Assembly (NCBI GenBank): GCA_025331565.1
Contig: JAFREQ010000014.1
Span: 5,288,501-5,352,500, forward strand
Direction of reading: 5' to 3'
Source of the DNA: Holacanthus passer
Lineage: Eukaryota; Chordata; Actinopteri; Pomacanthidae
Length of the DNA: 64,000 bases
Under the pieces are notes generated by a model, which was given only the letters and a program-made list of their open reading frames with translations, was not told where the DNA came from and did no database searches. Both the position numbers and the translations under genes were made by a program. How positions within the stretch are numbered: position 1 is the first letter of the stretch; each line of letters opens with the position of its first letter. Positions 1 to 11,520 of this stretch are shown here, in pieces.

Positions 1-624
1 ATTTTTGTTATTGCCATATTGCAGAAGGAAGCTTTCAGTAGTCTAGGATATTTTGCAGGAAAATCATGTGCCCCAGAACTCATTGGAGGAACTTGGGCTT
101 TGTTTAGACTGCAGGCAAATCTGGCTTTGTTTCTCCAATCAGATCTTTAAAACAGACTCTTCACACAGATCAGATTTGTGATGTCCAAATATCACCAGCT
201 TATCTGCATGGATTTGCACTTTGTCACTCTGGACTTGATGCTTTGAAATCTGATTTGGGTAGCCAGAACACCCAAAATGAGACACATCTCTGACAAACCT
301 GATCCAACTGTGACTTGGAACTGGACTTTCAAAAATGGCATTTCCTATGGTTTTTTTTTTTTTTTGGTGTCCAGACTTTCTAAAAATCAATCTGGGTACT
401 ACCTGGATATGCCAAAAAAAAACACTGATTTGGGCTTATAGTCTGAACAAGGCCTAAATAACAATGGCTCTTGAACAGCTGATGAAATTGATATACATGA
501 GTGTTGTGTGTTGCATTACTTCATTCATCGAGCAATGTGTCACTGTCTACATGTTAGTTTTTCATATGAAACCGATTATTTTCAAATATTGAAGTTTTCC
601 TCTTTTTTTTGTCCTTCTCCTCAG
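1..624 (+). other. pcbp2: Last intron of pcbp2 (3' part)
   Basis: No coding exon is seen here. The stretch ends in a strong pyrimidine tract followed by CAG at 622-624, which is the acceptor of the pcbp2 terminal exon. It has a T-run near 350-365 and otherwise looks like ordinary intron sequence. The assignment depends entirely on the downstream terminal exon. Confidence 0.6.
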
Positions 625-661
625 GCTGTCTTCTGAAGCTACTGGACTCGCAGCCAACTGA
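625..661 (+). CDS. pcbp2: Terminal coding exon of poly(C)-binding protein 2
   Basis: The exon follows a pyrimidine tract and AG acceptor. Read in the phase where the first G completes an arginine codon, it encodes LSSEATGLAAN and then stops at 659-661. This matches the C-terminal tail that follows the third KH domain in the PCBP family (human PCBP2 ends in LSSETGGMGSS). PCBPs are cytosolic and nuclear KH proteins that bind C-rich RNA and control mRNA stability and translation. The position supports the call: in human, PCBP2 and MAP3K12 also sit tail-to-tail. Only 12 codons are visible, so pcbp2 versus another PCBP paralogue rests largely on synteny. The other open frame gives an unfamiliar 21-residue end and was not preferred. 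Confidence 0.75.
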
Positions 662-1855
662 CATGGAGGATCTTCATCAGCACCTAATGTAACCCCTCCC
701 CCTACTTTTTACCAAGAGGTCCCTTATTGAACTTAATGCAAAAACCAAGTACTATAAACTCACTGTTTTCTCCTCTGCTTTGGTTATAAGCCTACTCAGT
801 TGTAATTACACCATCATCATGATATTGGTATTTTATTTATTTATTATGTTTTTAAATTCCCTTTGCATATAGTTTTTAAAGACTTCCTTCTGTTGTATTT
901 TTTTCTCTTATTTTACTGTATATCTGTATGATCTTCTTGATATAGGTAAAAAGTTTTAGAAAAATCTGAAAAGGCATAAATGTTTTTCTTATGTCAGATT
1001 TTTCTTAGAAAATGTAAAAATGAAGAAAAAAACACAATAACATTATAGATGGACTGTTCTTTCCCTTCCATTTTAAATATCTATTTATTTTTATTTAATA
1101 CACAGCTCCTTGTAAGAGTAGAATTCATTGATATTTGCCATCTTCTTTTTGAAGCTGTACTTCCTGAATGAGGCATTGTGGGTTTAACGGGTTTCAGCGG
1201 GTGTAAATGATCTCCAGTTGAAAATGTATGCAGGAAAAACCTTTTAGTCAGAAGATAATTTATCCCTTGTTGAGTGCGGGTTCAAAGGAGAATTTTTAAG
1301 CTACATCATGTCTCACCTCTAATTTGCTGAGTAATTGTTTTGTGTCATTCCTGTGTTTCCATCCGTTTTATTTCTCGATCAGGACTTTTGAGCATTGTTG
1401 TGTATTGGATTCTGATAAGGGTGGGTGGGCCTTGGTCACCAGGAATGGGCCTGAATGAGAGGAAAATATTTTCTTTTCTCTGAAATTACTAAGACCATAG
1501 TAATGACGATGATGATGATGATAATAACATTGAAATGTTTGTTTTACATAGAGAAAATATTTTTTTTAACTGCAGGGCTGGGGAATGCTGCAAGGGGCAA
1601 AACTACAAGACATATTGGTCTTTATAAGTATATTATGCTGAGGTATTAAATTATGATTAACTAGAAGGAGAATTATAGAATTAACACTAGTTTCCTGCTA
1701 TCCTTTTTTGCCTGGGTCAGATTTTATTTTTTATTATTCTTTGCAGGATGAAGAAACTCACGTTTTTGTGCACGTTTTCAAACTATTGTAGATCTGGGTG
1801 CAATTAAATTGTTGAAGAAATGAAATGCAGAAATAAAAAAGATGTGAAATGCTTA
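662..1855 (+). other. pcbp2: 3' UTR of pcbp2 with polyadenylation signal
   Basis: The stretch is AT-rich and non-coding after the pcbp2 stop. A canonical AATAAA lies at 1832-1837, giving an expected cleavage site about 15-25 bases later. It contains ATTTA-type AU-rich runs around 830-850 and a short GAT repeat near 1507-1525. No ORF here looks real. Confidence 0.6.
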
Positions 1856-1860
1856 AACAG

Positions 1861-2818
1861 AAGTTGTCTTTCTTATACTGTCATGTTTTTAATGTAAGCA
1901 GCTGAAGTTAATTACCCTGTTATCAAGTTAGATTTATTATTCAAAGATAATTGATTTCTTGTTCAGCTGCCTTACGTGATGCGGCAACAGCTCAAACTTT
2001 AGTTTTGAAATGATCATTTTAAACAAACATCACACTTTTTTTTTTTAACCAATACATTATTTATTGTTGCTCATAATATTTTGCTTTTGATATAATTCCT
2101 ATGTTACAGGTACAATGTGCAATGCTGTATAAAAACAAAACATTTCTATTCAAACCCAAAGGATACTTACTGTTCTACTAGTAACCACCACAGAGAAGTG
2201 CTCTATTCCTTATCAGGCTACTTCTGCAGTTATCTTAAAGGGTAAAAGGAACAGTTGAGGTTTTTATGAAGCCTATCAACATGGTGAAATATAGAGGTGT
2301 GTTTGGTTCATTACTTTAAGGGGAACTCCACTGACTTCACACATTAACATTGATTTTACAGGCTGTGGGGAGCAATATTACTTATTATTTAGTCTTGCAG
2401 TTTTATAAAACTAAACTGCCTCGAGTGATGTAATTTGAGTCATTGTCGGTTGGGGCTGAAGACTATAAGTTTGAAAATGAAATAATATCTTGGAGTTAGA
2501 AAGACTTTAGCCTACCAGACCTCTGTAGCAAATGTACATACTTAAAAAGTTCATTTCAGAAACTGGTAGAGCAGTGTACATACAGTACAATGGCAGAAGT
2601 GCATTTTGGATTAACCCAAACGTCTCCCATCCTATCGCACATTCGATAAGCTTAATAAAAAACCTCAAACACGTCTTATGTGTATTTGAAACTCAGTAGT
2701 AGGGTTAAAAAAAATAATATATTACCTACTGAGAATCCTAATTATGCATCATGATCGATGTCTTGGTGAGATTTTCATTCCGTTTAGACTTTTTTTTTTT
2801 TTTTCTTGAGTGCTGACA
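1861..2818. other. Short intergenic gap between convergent pcbp2 and map3k12
   Basis: No gene is seen. The interval separates two 3' ends, so it should hold only terminators and possible transcript read-through. A dispersed repeat related to the one near 20.1 kb occupies roughly 2316-2490. A second TTTATT (AATAAA on the minus strand) near 2060 could extend the map3k12 3' UTR into this gap. Confidence 0.5.
2316..2490 (-). repeat. Dispersed repeat, related to 20.1-20.18 kb
   Basis: The stretch at about 2418-2480 (CGAGTGATGTAATTTGAGTC and the following GGTTGGGGCTGAAGACT) matches, as reverse complement with scattered mismatches, the stretch at about 20098-20160. The copy opens at 2316 with TTAAGGGGAACT, which resembles the reversed end TTAAAGGGGAAGT near 20182. 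This points to one non-autonomous DNA element family with TTAA-like ends. It is named from homology between the two copies only. Confidence 0.5.
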
Positions 2819-3485
2819 TTTATTAACAAAAAACAAACAAAATAACTGAAGTAATACTTTCAGGATTAAAAAAGTGTAAACTTTCACAAAATATAAAACT
2901 GACACATTCAAACCATAAATTATAAACATGTAGTCATGCATTTGTTCACAGGGCTGCATACCGTTTAGTCTTACCTTTTTATCTTACAAATAAAATAAAG
3001 TTAGATATTTCTCATGTGGTATGTAATGGATATTTACATTATTATTCATTAGTATTTGATGCATTAGTGTGTGGAGTATCATGAGGATGCTCCCAGAGTG
3101 AGGATTAGAGTGTTTAAAGGACAACGAGTGTGGTATCTTGTGCGTGCGTCTGTGGAAGGGTTTTTGCTGAACTGGAGCAGTGGCTAAGATTACCTTGGTC
3201 ACTATTTTGGCTAAAAAAAAAACCCTACTGGACTTAAATGACATTTATGTCACAAGCTGCCAAAATATCTGATGTCAGGTTATGACAAATGTCCTATGAC
3301 ATCTGATGTAGGTTTGCCAGCCAACAAACTTATAAGACACCATAAGTCATCTTGTCATAGTCTGAGTGGTGTAGTAGGTGCGATCCCTCATGACAACAGT
3401 AATGTACTGCACTGACAGATTGGTGTACGCCTGTGATGGTTGTTCACTGTAGGGTAGCTGGAGGTCTTTGTTAGTGTCCAGTGAT
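2819..3485 (-). other. map3k12: 3' UTR of map3k12
   Basis: Sequence beyond the map3k12 stop codon on the minus strand. The first plausible AATAAA (TTTATT on plus) is at 2819-2824. The open frame at 3347-3673 minus is partly this UTR read in a wrong frame. The exact cleavage site cannot be fixed, because further AATAAA-type sequences lie near 2060. Confidence 0.55.
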
Positions 3486-6400
3486 CTATGGAGGTCCTGT
3501 ATGAGGCGCCTGTGGAGACCCCTGATAGGGTTGAGACGGCGACACCCATGCTCCAGCACTGGGAGGACGGCTGGGTTCTCCACTACCTGACTGATCCAGC
3601 TCAGCACTGTCGCAGTCAGAGTCATCGCACAGGGCCCGACTCTAAAGAGAGAGACAGAGGAAAACAATGTCATACATGACCCAAAGCAGATTACACATTC
3701 AATTTTGGCAGTGGTGGAACAAATGTTCAGATCCCATATTCAGAAGTTTTAATAAAACAATGTTAAAATACACCATTACAAGTAATGGTCCTGCATTCTA
3801 AAGCCGACCGAGTATTATGAGCAAAATGTATTAAAGTATTAAAAGTAGGAATTCTGCAGTAGAGCCTTCTCTGTGACTGATAAATTATTATATTTGACAT
3901 ATTGATTTGTAATACTGATCTAAGAATGCGTAAACAACATATTACTCTTCTGGCTGGTCTAAGTGTAACTATGCTCAGGTAGTTGTGCCAAGCGGTTTCC
4001 AACCAAGGGGTCGGGCCCCTTGTAAAGGTCACAACATAAATCTAAGGGGTTATGAGATAATTAATGTTTTGAGAAGAAGAAAAGACACTGCCACATGAAT
4101 CTGCTTTGATTTCTTTTAGATGTTTCTCTAATCTTTGTGAAATAATGAATGATCTTAATTTGTTATTTCAATGAAACCATCTGAGATTTCACAGACATCT
4201 AAAATATGTTCTGAGAAGTCACTACTAACTATATTTGTCAGACAAATGAAATGGAGTAAAAAGTAAAATATTTCTCTCTGGAATGTAGTGCATAAAGTAA
4301 GATAAAACAGATACACTCAAATAAAGTATAATATTCAACTGGAGTACAATTCTTGAGTAAAGGTACTTAGTTACTTTCCATCTCTGTTTTTTGAAGTGCT
4401 GTTACATGAGTCTAAGAGGCTGACACATACTGACACATGCAATCCTCTGTGGAGTTGCTTTACCTCATTCGGATTCTGCCCAGCATCCAGCTGAGCTTTG
4501 GCCTGGCCCAGGGCCCCGTCTCTCTCCGACAGGCCATCAGAAGCCTGTGCAGGATCAGTGTTGTCTGCCGGGATCTCCGACCCCTGAGAGAGGAGGTCGT
4601 CGCTGCGGTCGTCCAACCTGTCGTCCGTGTTGGTGCTGACCACGTCGGGGGTGCCGCTGTGAGAGTGGTCGGTGGTGTGGCCCTCCTCACCATCTGACAC
4701 CGACAGATTCTCTGAGCTGAAGGTAGACACCGACTGGCATTTGGTGATGCTGGTCGGACGTCTGGAGGGATTTAAAATGACAACAACAACAAACCGGCTT
4801 TTAAAATCAAAGACTTGATGAAAGAATGACGCAAATTAAACATCATTTCATGCTTTCTGAATAGATCAGCAGCTTGTCAGAGAAGGAAGATGGCTTGAGG
4901 GAATTTTCCAGTGACGAAGGACAGCAAGTTACTCACCGTCTGCGTGGTAACTCAACCTCACTGTCAACTTCACCCTCCTCCTCTTCTGATGACACTCCAC
5001 GCCTCTGTAGTCAGAAGCAGGAAAAATGCACAGTGAAAATGATCAAAGTATTAGCAGAGGAATACTGACGAGTGTGAACAGATATCTGAGACTGTACCTG
5101 TTTGCGTGTGATAGCTGCCCTGTACAGAATGGCTGAAGGAGTGAGGTGTTGACTCCCAATTCCCCCTGATGCCCCCCGGGGCAACCTCACAGCACCAGCT
5201 CCCTCCTCTTTATCCTCCCCATCGAGTGGCAGACGTGGAGATCCCAGAGACCCCCGCCCTGCTGCTGCCCCCCTCCCACATGGCGAGTCTGGGCTGCTGG
5301 AGAACGGGAATGATGCAGCATCCTCGCTCGGCGTGTCACTGCGTGGTGGAGTTTCTGTGAGATCATCGAGACCAGCTGCCCCCACCTCTGACCCCCCCAA
5401 CCCTGCAGAGGCACTGAGACTCCCCCCTCTTTCTAGCCCGCCCACAGAAGGCTCCCCTTTTCCTTGGCCCTCTGCCTCTAGCGTGGTGCAGATGAGATCA
5501 GGGCTGGAGGAGGATAGCTGCCTCTGCTGCTGCTCGTGGCTGAGGCCCCGCAGGGCGGCGGAGGGCTCCAGGAGCTGCTTGGAGGTGTTAGTGGTAGAAC
5601 TGTTAGCCTGGGCAGTTGTGTCCCTATTAGGAGAGGACTGATTTGCCTTAAGTCCAGCCAGGTCCCCACTGCTGCCCTTACCGGGCTTGCGATGGCGGGT
5701 CTTTACCCTCCGAGAGCGGCTGGGAGAAGTGGAGCTTCTGTTGGGGCAGGCTGGGATAGTGACTTGCATCACGGAGGAATCCATTTTGGGAATGATTACC
5801 TCAGACTTCAGGATGTCTGGCCTGAAGGAGTAGGAGGGATTAGTCAACAACTACAATCCACAAGCCTGATGAATATTCATTTATCCACTTCAGTATCAAT
5901 CTTTTATGAAATAACGACTGAAATGAGATCTCATACCTCTTTCCTGAGGGCAGTTTTTGTGGGACGTTTCTCTTCTTGATGAGTTTGTCCATGGAGTTGG
6001 AGGAGCTGCTCTGTCTGGAGCTGTGGTGCTTAAACAAGCCTGGATATTTCTTATCCAGAGACTGCTCTCTTCTGGAAAAAGTATCAAATGACACCAAAGT
6101 GTAAATGCGATTTATGTGGCTTATGAATTTGTAAAGAACGTTGGCATCTTACAAACATATACCCTGTGTTTGTGTATGTATTTGTACCTCTGCAACTCTT
6201 TCTCTTTGAGCTCCAGCTGCAGCATGACAGCGCTGAGCTCCATGTAAAGGTTGTTAGCTCTCTCCAGTTTCCTCTCATAGTGCTCACGAATGTCTAAAGC
6301 ATGCCTGAGAAGAAAAGAGGCTGCTGATGTCACTGTGCATCCGCATGAGATACTCCACAATAGACATGCACTCAAGGCACTTATTTCTTCCACAGAGGCG

Positions 6401-9400
6401 GACAAAAGAAATGACATCGAGAAATGGGACAGAGTAAAAATGGCCTAATACATGTAAGCTAACATAGTAAAAGTAGCATCATCTGCTGGTTGCAACTAAT
6501 CTGGTACAGTGTAACACCATGAGTTACCATGAAAACTATGTATGTGAGATTCAAAAGTTAAAAACAGACCTGAGCTCCTCTCTGCGTCTGTTGATCAGTT
6601 CCTCGTCGAGCCGGTGGAGACAAGTGCCCTCAGATTTAATCTTCTCAAAGTGCTGTTTCACCTCTTCTCGCCATTCAGCCTGATGAGAGCACATTTCTGT
6701 TAACCACTTCTGTCTAGCCCGAGCTGACTTTAAAACCAGTTCTCTTTTGTGTGGCAGCTAATGTGTGATTACTGTGCAAGGATGTGTATCTGTGTACATT
6801 TGAATGTGTGATTTGTGTCTTTCAGATCCTCCATATTCAGATTAGGAGAAACAACCGTACCTGAGACTTGAAGTACGTCTCTTGCGGAGTAGACAGTACA
6901 TCAGCTGACGCTATATCCAGATGAAGAAGGATCTGACGGAAAGAGGGCCTATTCCTGGGCTTACAGTTCCTGCAAATCCAAGATGGGAAAGACAGCTGTG
7001 TACATTTACAAGGCACTGCAAAATCAATAAAGTCCTCAAACCACAGACTAACGCCTCCCTGTGCATCTACTCTCAACCCATGCTTCTACTACTCTAATCT
7101 GCTCATTTTCTGCCTCTATTTCCTCACTCCAACTGCCCATTTCCAGGCATTACTCACCAGCACTGTCTGAGGAGGATCTTGAAGCCATCAGGGCAGCTCT
7201 CAGGTACTGGCAGCTGAAGACTGTTATTTCCCACACCCCAGATGATGGCAGATGAGTCCACATCTTTATAAGGGATCTCTCCAGTTAACATTTCCCACAG
7301 CACCACTCCAAAGGACCTTAAATGTAAGTCAGGCTTTATTTATTGAAGAAGCCTCATTGAGGTCAAGATCTCCTTAACCAGACATACATAGCATCAGATA
7401 CAGATTCACAAAGAAGTCATCACACACAAAATATCAGTGAGTAGATATATAGAACTACAGTATACTCTATAGAAAAAGCAGGTGCTGATGTATTTGTAAG
7501 ATGTGTCAATGTTTGCCAGACTCACCAGATGTCCACCTTTTCTGACACTGGCTCATTCCGAATTACTTCTGGGGCCATCCAGGCTACGGTGCCAGCAAAT
7601 GACATCTTGGTGCTCTTGTCGCTGAGCTCCTTTGAAGTGCCGAAGTCAGAGATCTTTACCAGGTCATCGTGTGTAATTAGCATGCTACAAAGGAGAGATT
7701 ACATGTAAATTCACATGGAAAAAATAAGGAATCTCTCACAAAATTTCAGGTCTTGTGCTGGCTGAATATCTCATTGAGCTAACTGTGTTGAGGCTGTCGA
7801 CTTACTTGGGGGACTTGAGGTCTCGATGGATGATTTTGTGGAGGTGGAGGTAGTTCATGCCACCTGCGATGCCCATGGACCAGTCAACCAGGAGGGAGGG
7901 GGTGATTTTTCGGCCCGCCCTCAGCACCTCATACAATTGGCCTTGAGCGCAGTATTCCATCAAGATACAGTAACAAGGAGCCTGGGTGCACACGCCCCTG
8001 GAAGGAAGCATTGCATGATAACAGAGCAAATGAACAGAGAGGGAAAGTTATCAAAGTGTGATTTATGCAATAAAATGATATGTGACCCTGTAGGATATCA
8101 TGAGTTCCCTCACTTGAAAGTGATGATGTTAGGGTGCTTGAGTTTGCGGAGGTGTTTGATCTCGGTCTCTTTGATGTCCCGCACTTTCTTTACAGCCACG
8201 TCTTCTCCGTGGAACTTGCCAAGGAAGACGGCCCCCTGTGCCCCGCTGCCCACCCACTGCAGGTCAGAGATTTCCTCGAAAGGAACCTCCCAGGACTCTA
8301 AATGCAGACCAACAAGTCAACAAAAACAAACCGTATGAATAAATGTGATGTTATCAAGCATTGCACAGAATTAACACGGGCATTGCATTTGCACCTTTTG
8401 AGTAATTACTTAAATGATTTCCGTCACAGCCTTTAAATGTCGGTGTGTGCTCTTGCCAGTTTGGACAGGGAGGAGTCAGGGGGTTTTCTGAGTAAATGCT
8501 AAGTCCATGCTACACATTAGAATGGGCTGGCAGGATGCAATTACATCATATGCCTGCCATGGTCAAAACAAATGGTAAATTGACAACTCATCCAACAGAC
8601 CATTATATTTCTATGTAGAGATAAGAGAAAAATTGAGGGACACAAACAGTCCACTCATAGTCTAATCTGCCTGTCATTTGTCATACTGACTCTGCTTAAA
8701 TGACTGTGAGAGCATGGTCACTAAAGAGAGACGAGCTGGGCCGAATAAAAGAGACAGGCAGATCAATTCTTCATGAGGTCCACCGAAGTGTCAAGATCTC
8801 TGGAGTGCTGCTGCAGCACAGGCAGATGCACATGGTGCTACCTCTGGCCAGCTGTGAAAACTCACTGATGGACCCGTAAACACAGTCATGCTGTCACCAG
8901 GACACTGTGGCAGTCAGAGAAAAATGAAAATAAGATCTGGTGTTTGAAAATGACAAAGTAAATTTACTGTAGGCATTGTTCTTAAGTACAATTTGAAGTA
9001 CTACCCTACTACTTAGCACTTGTACTCTACTAAATTGCTGGGGAAATATTGTAGTTTTTACTCCACTACATTTATCTGACAGCTGTAGTTGCTAGTTACT
9101 TTTCAGATTAAGATTTTAAAAATTATATGCTTATAATATTCAACGCATTGTTAAAGATTAAACCATTGATGGCAAACTTTTTTGGGTTGTGAGTCCTTAC
9201 AAAAAAGCAGTGTGTAGTTGTGGCTCCTTGTCATATTGCAGATGTTAGCAGTTCCACTGAAGAGACATTTTCCTTCTCAACGTCTCAGATGGTTTCTTTC
9301 AAATAATTGCCCAAGGCCCGGAGACATGAAATTATTATATTAGATCAGAGAAAAATCCAAAAACTTCTTTTTTCTTCTTCCATACCCCATTAATCATCTC

Positions 9401-10363
9401 ATGACCTCTCAGATTTATCTTGACACCCTTTGGAAGAGGCCTGACCTCTAAGCTGGGAACCACTGAACTACCTGACTGTATGTAAAGTAGATACACTGTC
9501 CCTAGCCCTCAACCAGCAACACTAATGTATTGATGCATCACTAACAATCTAATAATGTATTATATGATAACATGTCTGTCACAGGTGCAATATTTCTGCA
9601 GAGTCCTGACACTTTAAGCACATTTTGCTAATAGTAGTTCTGTACATGTGCTGAGGTAGGATTTTAAATGCAAGACTTTTACTTCTAATAGAGATTTTTT
9701 GATTGTGTGTATTGATGTTTTTACTTAAATAGATATCAGATATTCATTTTCTATGGTGCATGTTCATGGTTATGAAGGCGCTACAATAATTTCATATACT
9801 GAATGAATGACATGTTTGAGTCACAAACTAGTCTGACTTTTCTTTGCAGCAGAGGGTCAGAGAGCACAGAAGTGGAACATTGACTCTTATCTTCACATAC
9901 CTTCATGGTTATGCTTGTGTTCAGTGGAGTAGGCCTTTCCAATCATGGTCCAGACTGGTTTTAGGCAGCCAAACAGTCCCTCCAAAAAACCTCCACTTCC
10001 TGATTGTAGCCGAATGTTCTCCGACTGGCTCCGAACAGCGCCAGCCTCTGGACTGTGCCCGGCCTCTGCCCCACCGCCACACTGGCAGGCCTCATGTTCA
10101 TGTAGTTTTAGCACGCTGTTGTCAAAGTGGGCCGAGGGTCCATCACTGGGAGTGGGGCTGCTGCCGCCCGGCGCCACCTGTCCGCCAGTGTCGATGGACA
10201 GCACGTTACGGAGGACACACTGTGTGGGGGTCAGGTCCGTTTCAGGGGTGCAGGCAGGGGTGTCTCCATCGAGTCTTCGATAGGGGGGTTCTGAGATGGG
10301 GGTGCTGAAGCCTGACAGGGAGGGGGAAGGGGCACGGGGCTCATGGATACAGGTCCCACTCAT
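3486..10363 (-). CDS. map3k12: Dual leucine zipper kinase DLK (MAP3K12), complete coding region
   Basis: MAP3K12 is the neuronal MAP kinase kinase kinase that activates MKK4/7-JNK signalling in axon injury and development. Coding exons, 5' to 3': 10363-9901, 8297-8114, 7997-7806, 7684-7526, 7316-7158, 6969-6861, 6679-6570, 6304-6188, 6071-5937, 5821-5098, 5004-4937, 4761-4464, 3641-3486. They total 2874 nt (957 aa) with every junction in phase. The start ATG is at 10363-10361, with an in-frame stop 24 nt upstream. Visible motifs: N-terminal FLEGLFGCLKPVWTMIGKAY; glycine loop GSGAQGAV and VAVKK lysine (about residue 191); HRDLKSPN; DFGTS; an APE motif; then leucine-zipper helices (residues about 459-510). 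The acidic SSEEEEGEVDSEVEL and C-terminal DDSDCDSAELD match human. It is longer than human (859/892 aa), mainly through the Ser/Pro-rich tail in the 724-nt exon. The N-terminal segment beginning TQCVLRNVL corresponds to the longer human isoform. Confidence 0.95.
3712..4385. repeat. Composite repeat in map3k12 intron 12 (hAT-like ends)
   Basis: The element opens with CAGTGGTGGAA at about 3710 and closes near 4340-4385 with a degenerate counterpart (ACTTTCCATCTCTG). That matches the CAG-type ends of hAT-family miniature elements. Its middle (about 3990-4190) has a second module, GGTCGGGCCCCTTGTAAAGG and following, that also occurs inverted in the copy at about 9170-9470. No transposase ORF is present. 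The family name is inference from the termini. Confidence 0.5.
6861..8297 (-). CDS. map3k12: map3k12 kinase-domain exons (exons 2-6)
   Basis: These five exons encode the catalytic domain. Exon 2 (8297-8114) has the glycine loop and the VAIK-equivalent lysine. Exon 3 (7997-7806) has the hinge and catalytic loop HRDLKSPN, with the Asn codon split across the intron. Exon 4 (7684-7526) has DFGTSKELSDKSTK, the activation segment SFAGTVAWMAPE and the VDIW start of subdomain IX. Exon 5 (7316-7158) has SFGVVLWEMLTGEIPYKDVD. Exon 6 (6969-6861) has CKPRNRPSFRQILLHLD. All residues needed for activity are intact. The segment between exons 5 and 6 reads GNNSLQLPVPESCPDG, the MAP3K12/13-type end of the domain. 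Confidence 0.93.
8970..9740. repeat. Second copy of the composite repeat, map3k12 intron 1, inverted
   Basis: The stretch contains TACTCCACTACATTTATCTG near 9060, then the inverted version of the 4.0-kb module (CCTTTGGAAGAGGCCTGACC with CTGGGAACCACTGAAC, about 9420-9470). It ends with a polymorphic-looking AC/TTTTACTTC stretch. Relative to the copy at 3712-4385 the shared module is in opposite orientation. It is non-coding and diverged. Confidence 0.5.
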
Positions 10364-10814
10364 CAGGGGTTTCCCCACCACAGCAGGTTAGGGTGGATGG
10401 AGGATGGAAAGATGAGAAGTAAGCCTAGAGGAGAAGTTTAAGATAACAACAATAATTGAACATTGTTAGTAAAGCCATATTTCATCTTTGTGTTAATAGG
10501 TAAACAATCTGCTTACTGATTTTCAAAATAACTTAAAGACTCACAGTTTATAGTGTATAGTTTTTGATCTGTTTGCACTGCCTTTGGTCACTTTATATTC
10601 TTTGCACAAACACTTTGCACTAATCTTGCACAACCTCCCACACTACTTATAGAGTCAGTTTTTTTTTTAAGTTTATTTTCCTAAAAGTACTTGGTTATTG
10701 CACAGTGTGGTATTTTATGTTATGTTATATTATTCAGTTGTTTGATATTTGTCGTGTCCACTTCATATTGTAGCTGCTGTAACACAACAATTTACCAGTT
10801 TGTGGTGAATGAAG

Positions 10815-10858
<44 letters not shown>
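10815..10858. repeat. (TCTA)n microsatellite
   Basis: About eleven uninterrupted TCTA/TATC units. It directly precedes the 19-bp inverted repeat at 10873-10950. Confidence 0.9.
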
Positions 10859-10872
10859 CAACAAGTGGAGAT

Positions 10873-10950
10873 TCATTTCAGCACTGGACAGATCCCTGAG
10901 TAAACTGGACCTCTCCATCAGCAGTGAGGAGCTGTCCAGTGCTGAAATGA
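10873..10950. repeat. 19-bp perfect inverted repeat with RE1-like core
   Basis: The left arm at 10873-10891 (TCATTTCAGCACTGGACAG) and the right arm at 10932-10950 are exact reverse complements, separated by 40 bases. Each arm contains the two half-site cores TTCAGCAC and GGACAG in the order found in REST/NRSF elements, but with a shorter gap than the canonical site. It could be a small fold-back element tail or a regulatory palindrome. Confidence 0.6.
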
Positions 10951-11464
10951 CTTCTATCTTCGCTTCCACTGTCTCTTTTAATCTTTAAGGATATGACTCC
11001 AGCTTGCATTAACTTTTCTTTTCTACTCCAGCAATTCAAAACACCAAAACACTGGAGTCGTGCTGTGAATTGGGCATCCAGCCAGTCCCCCAGTTTAACT
11101 CAGTCGCTCCATTTCCACAACCAATTCAGTCTGAATCATGCAGCAAAGCCTCATCTGTGTGTGCATGAATGGGAGAACCAGGCGGCCCAGTGGAGCCATC
11201 ACCCAGAGTGGAGATGGGCTTTATGAATGAATCGACCAGAGGAGGTTGTACAGTCCACATCCCGAGTTGTCACCTGTGCTTTAACTGTCCCTCTGAGGCA
11301 CATCAGTGTCCGACAGGATCACAGCGAGGCTACTCAGCAGGTCCCACATGTCGTCCGTCATGCATCAAGTGAGCAGCATTGTGCATCTGAAGAATATGAC
11401 AAATTGCATAACCGCCTCGGCGTGCATGTGTGCGTACGTCCGTGCGTGCGTGCATGTGTGTGTG

Positions 11465-11470
11465 TGAGAG

Positions 11471-11517
<47 letters not shown>

Positions 11518-11520
11518 GAG
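11465..11520. repeat. (GA)n microsatellite
   Basis: GAGA run with a few interruptions, preceded by a TGTG/TGCG stretch. It is responsible for the apparent Arg/Glu-rich and Ser/Leu-rich open frames in this area, which are not genes. Confidence 0.9.

Noticed and set aside
625..691. Alternative 21-codon reading of the first terminal exon (ending at 691)
   Set aside because: It matches nothing known, whereas the other phase gives a PCBP-type tail next to map3k12 as in human.
5169..5979. Long plus-strand ORFs across map3k12 exon 10
   Set aside because: They are the antisense of the GC-rich Ser/Pro tail of DLK. No splice or start context, and the true minus frame matches DLK.
10815..10858. Short direct repeats resembling a CRISPR array
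   Set aside because: A pure tetranucleotide microsatellite with no spacers, in a vertebrate genome.
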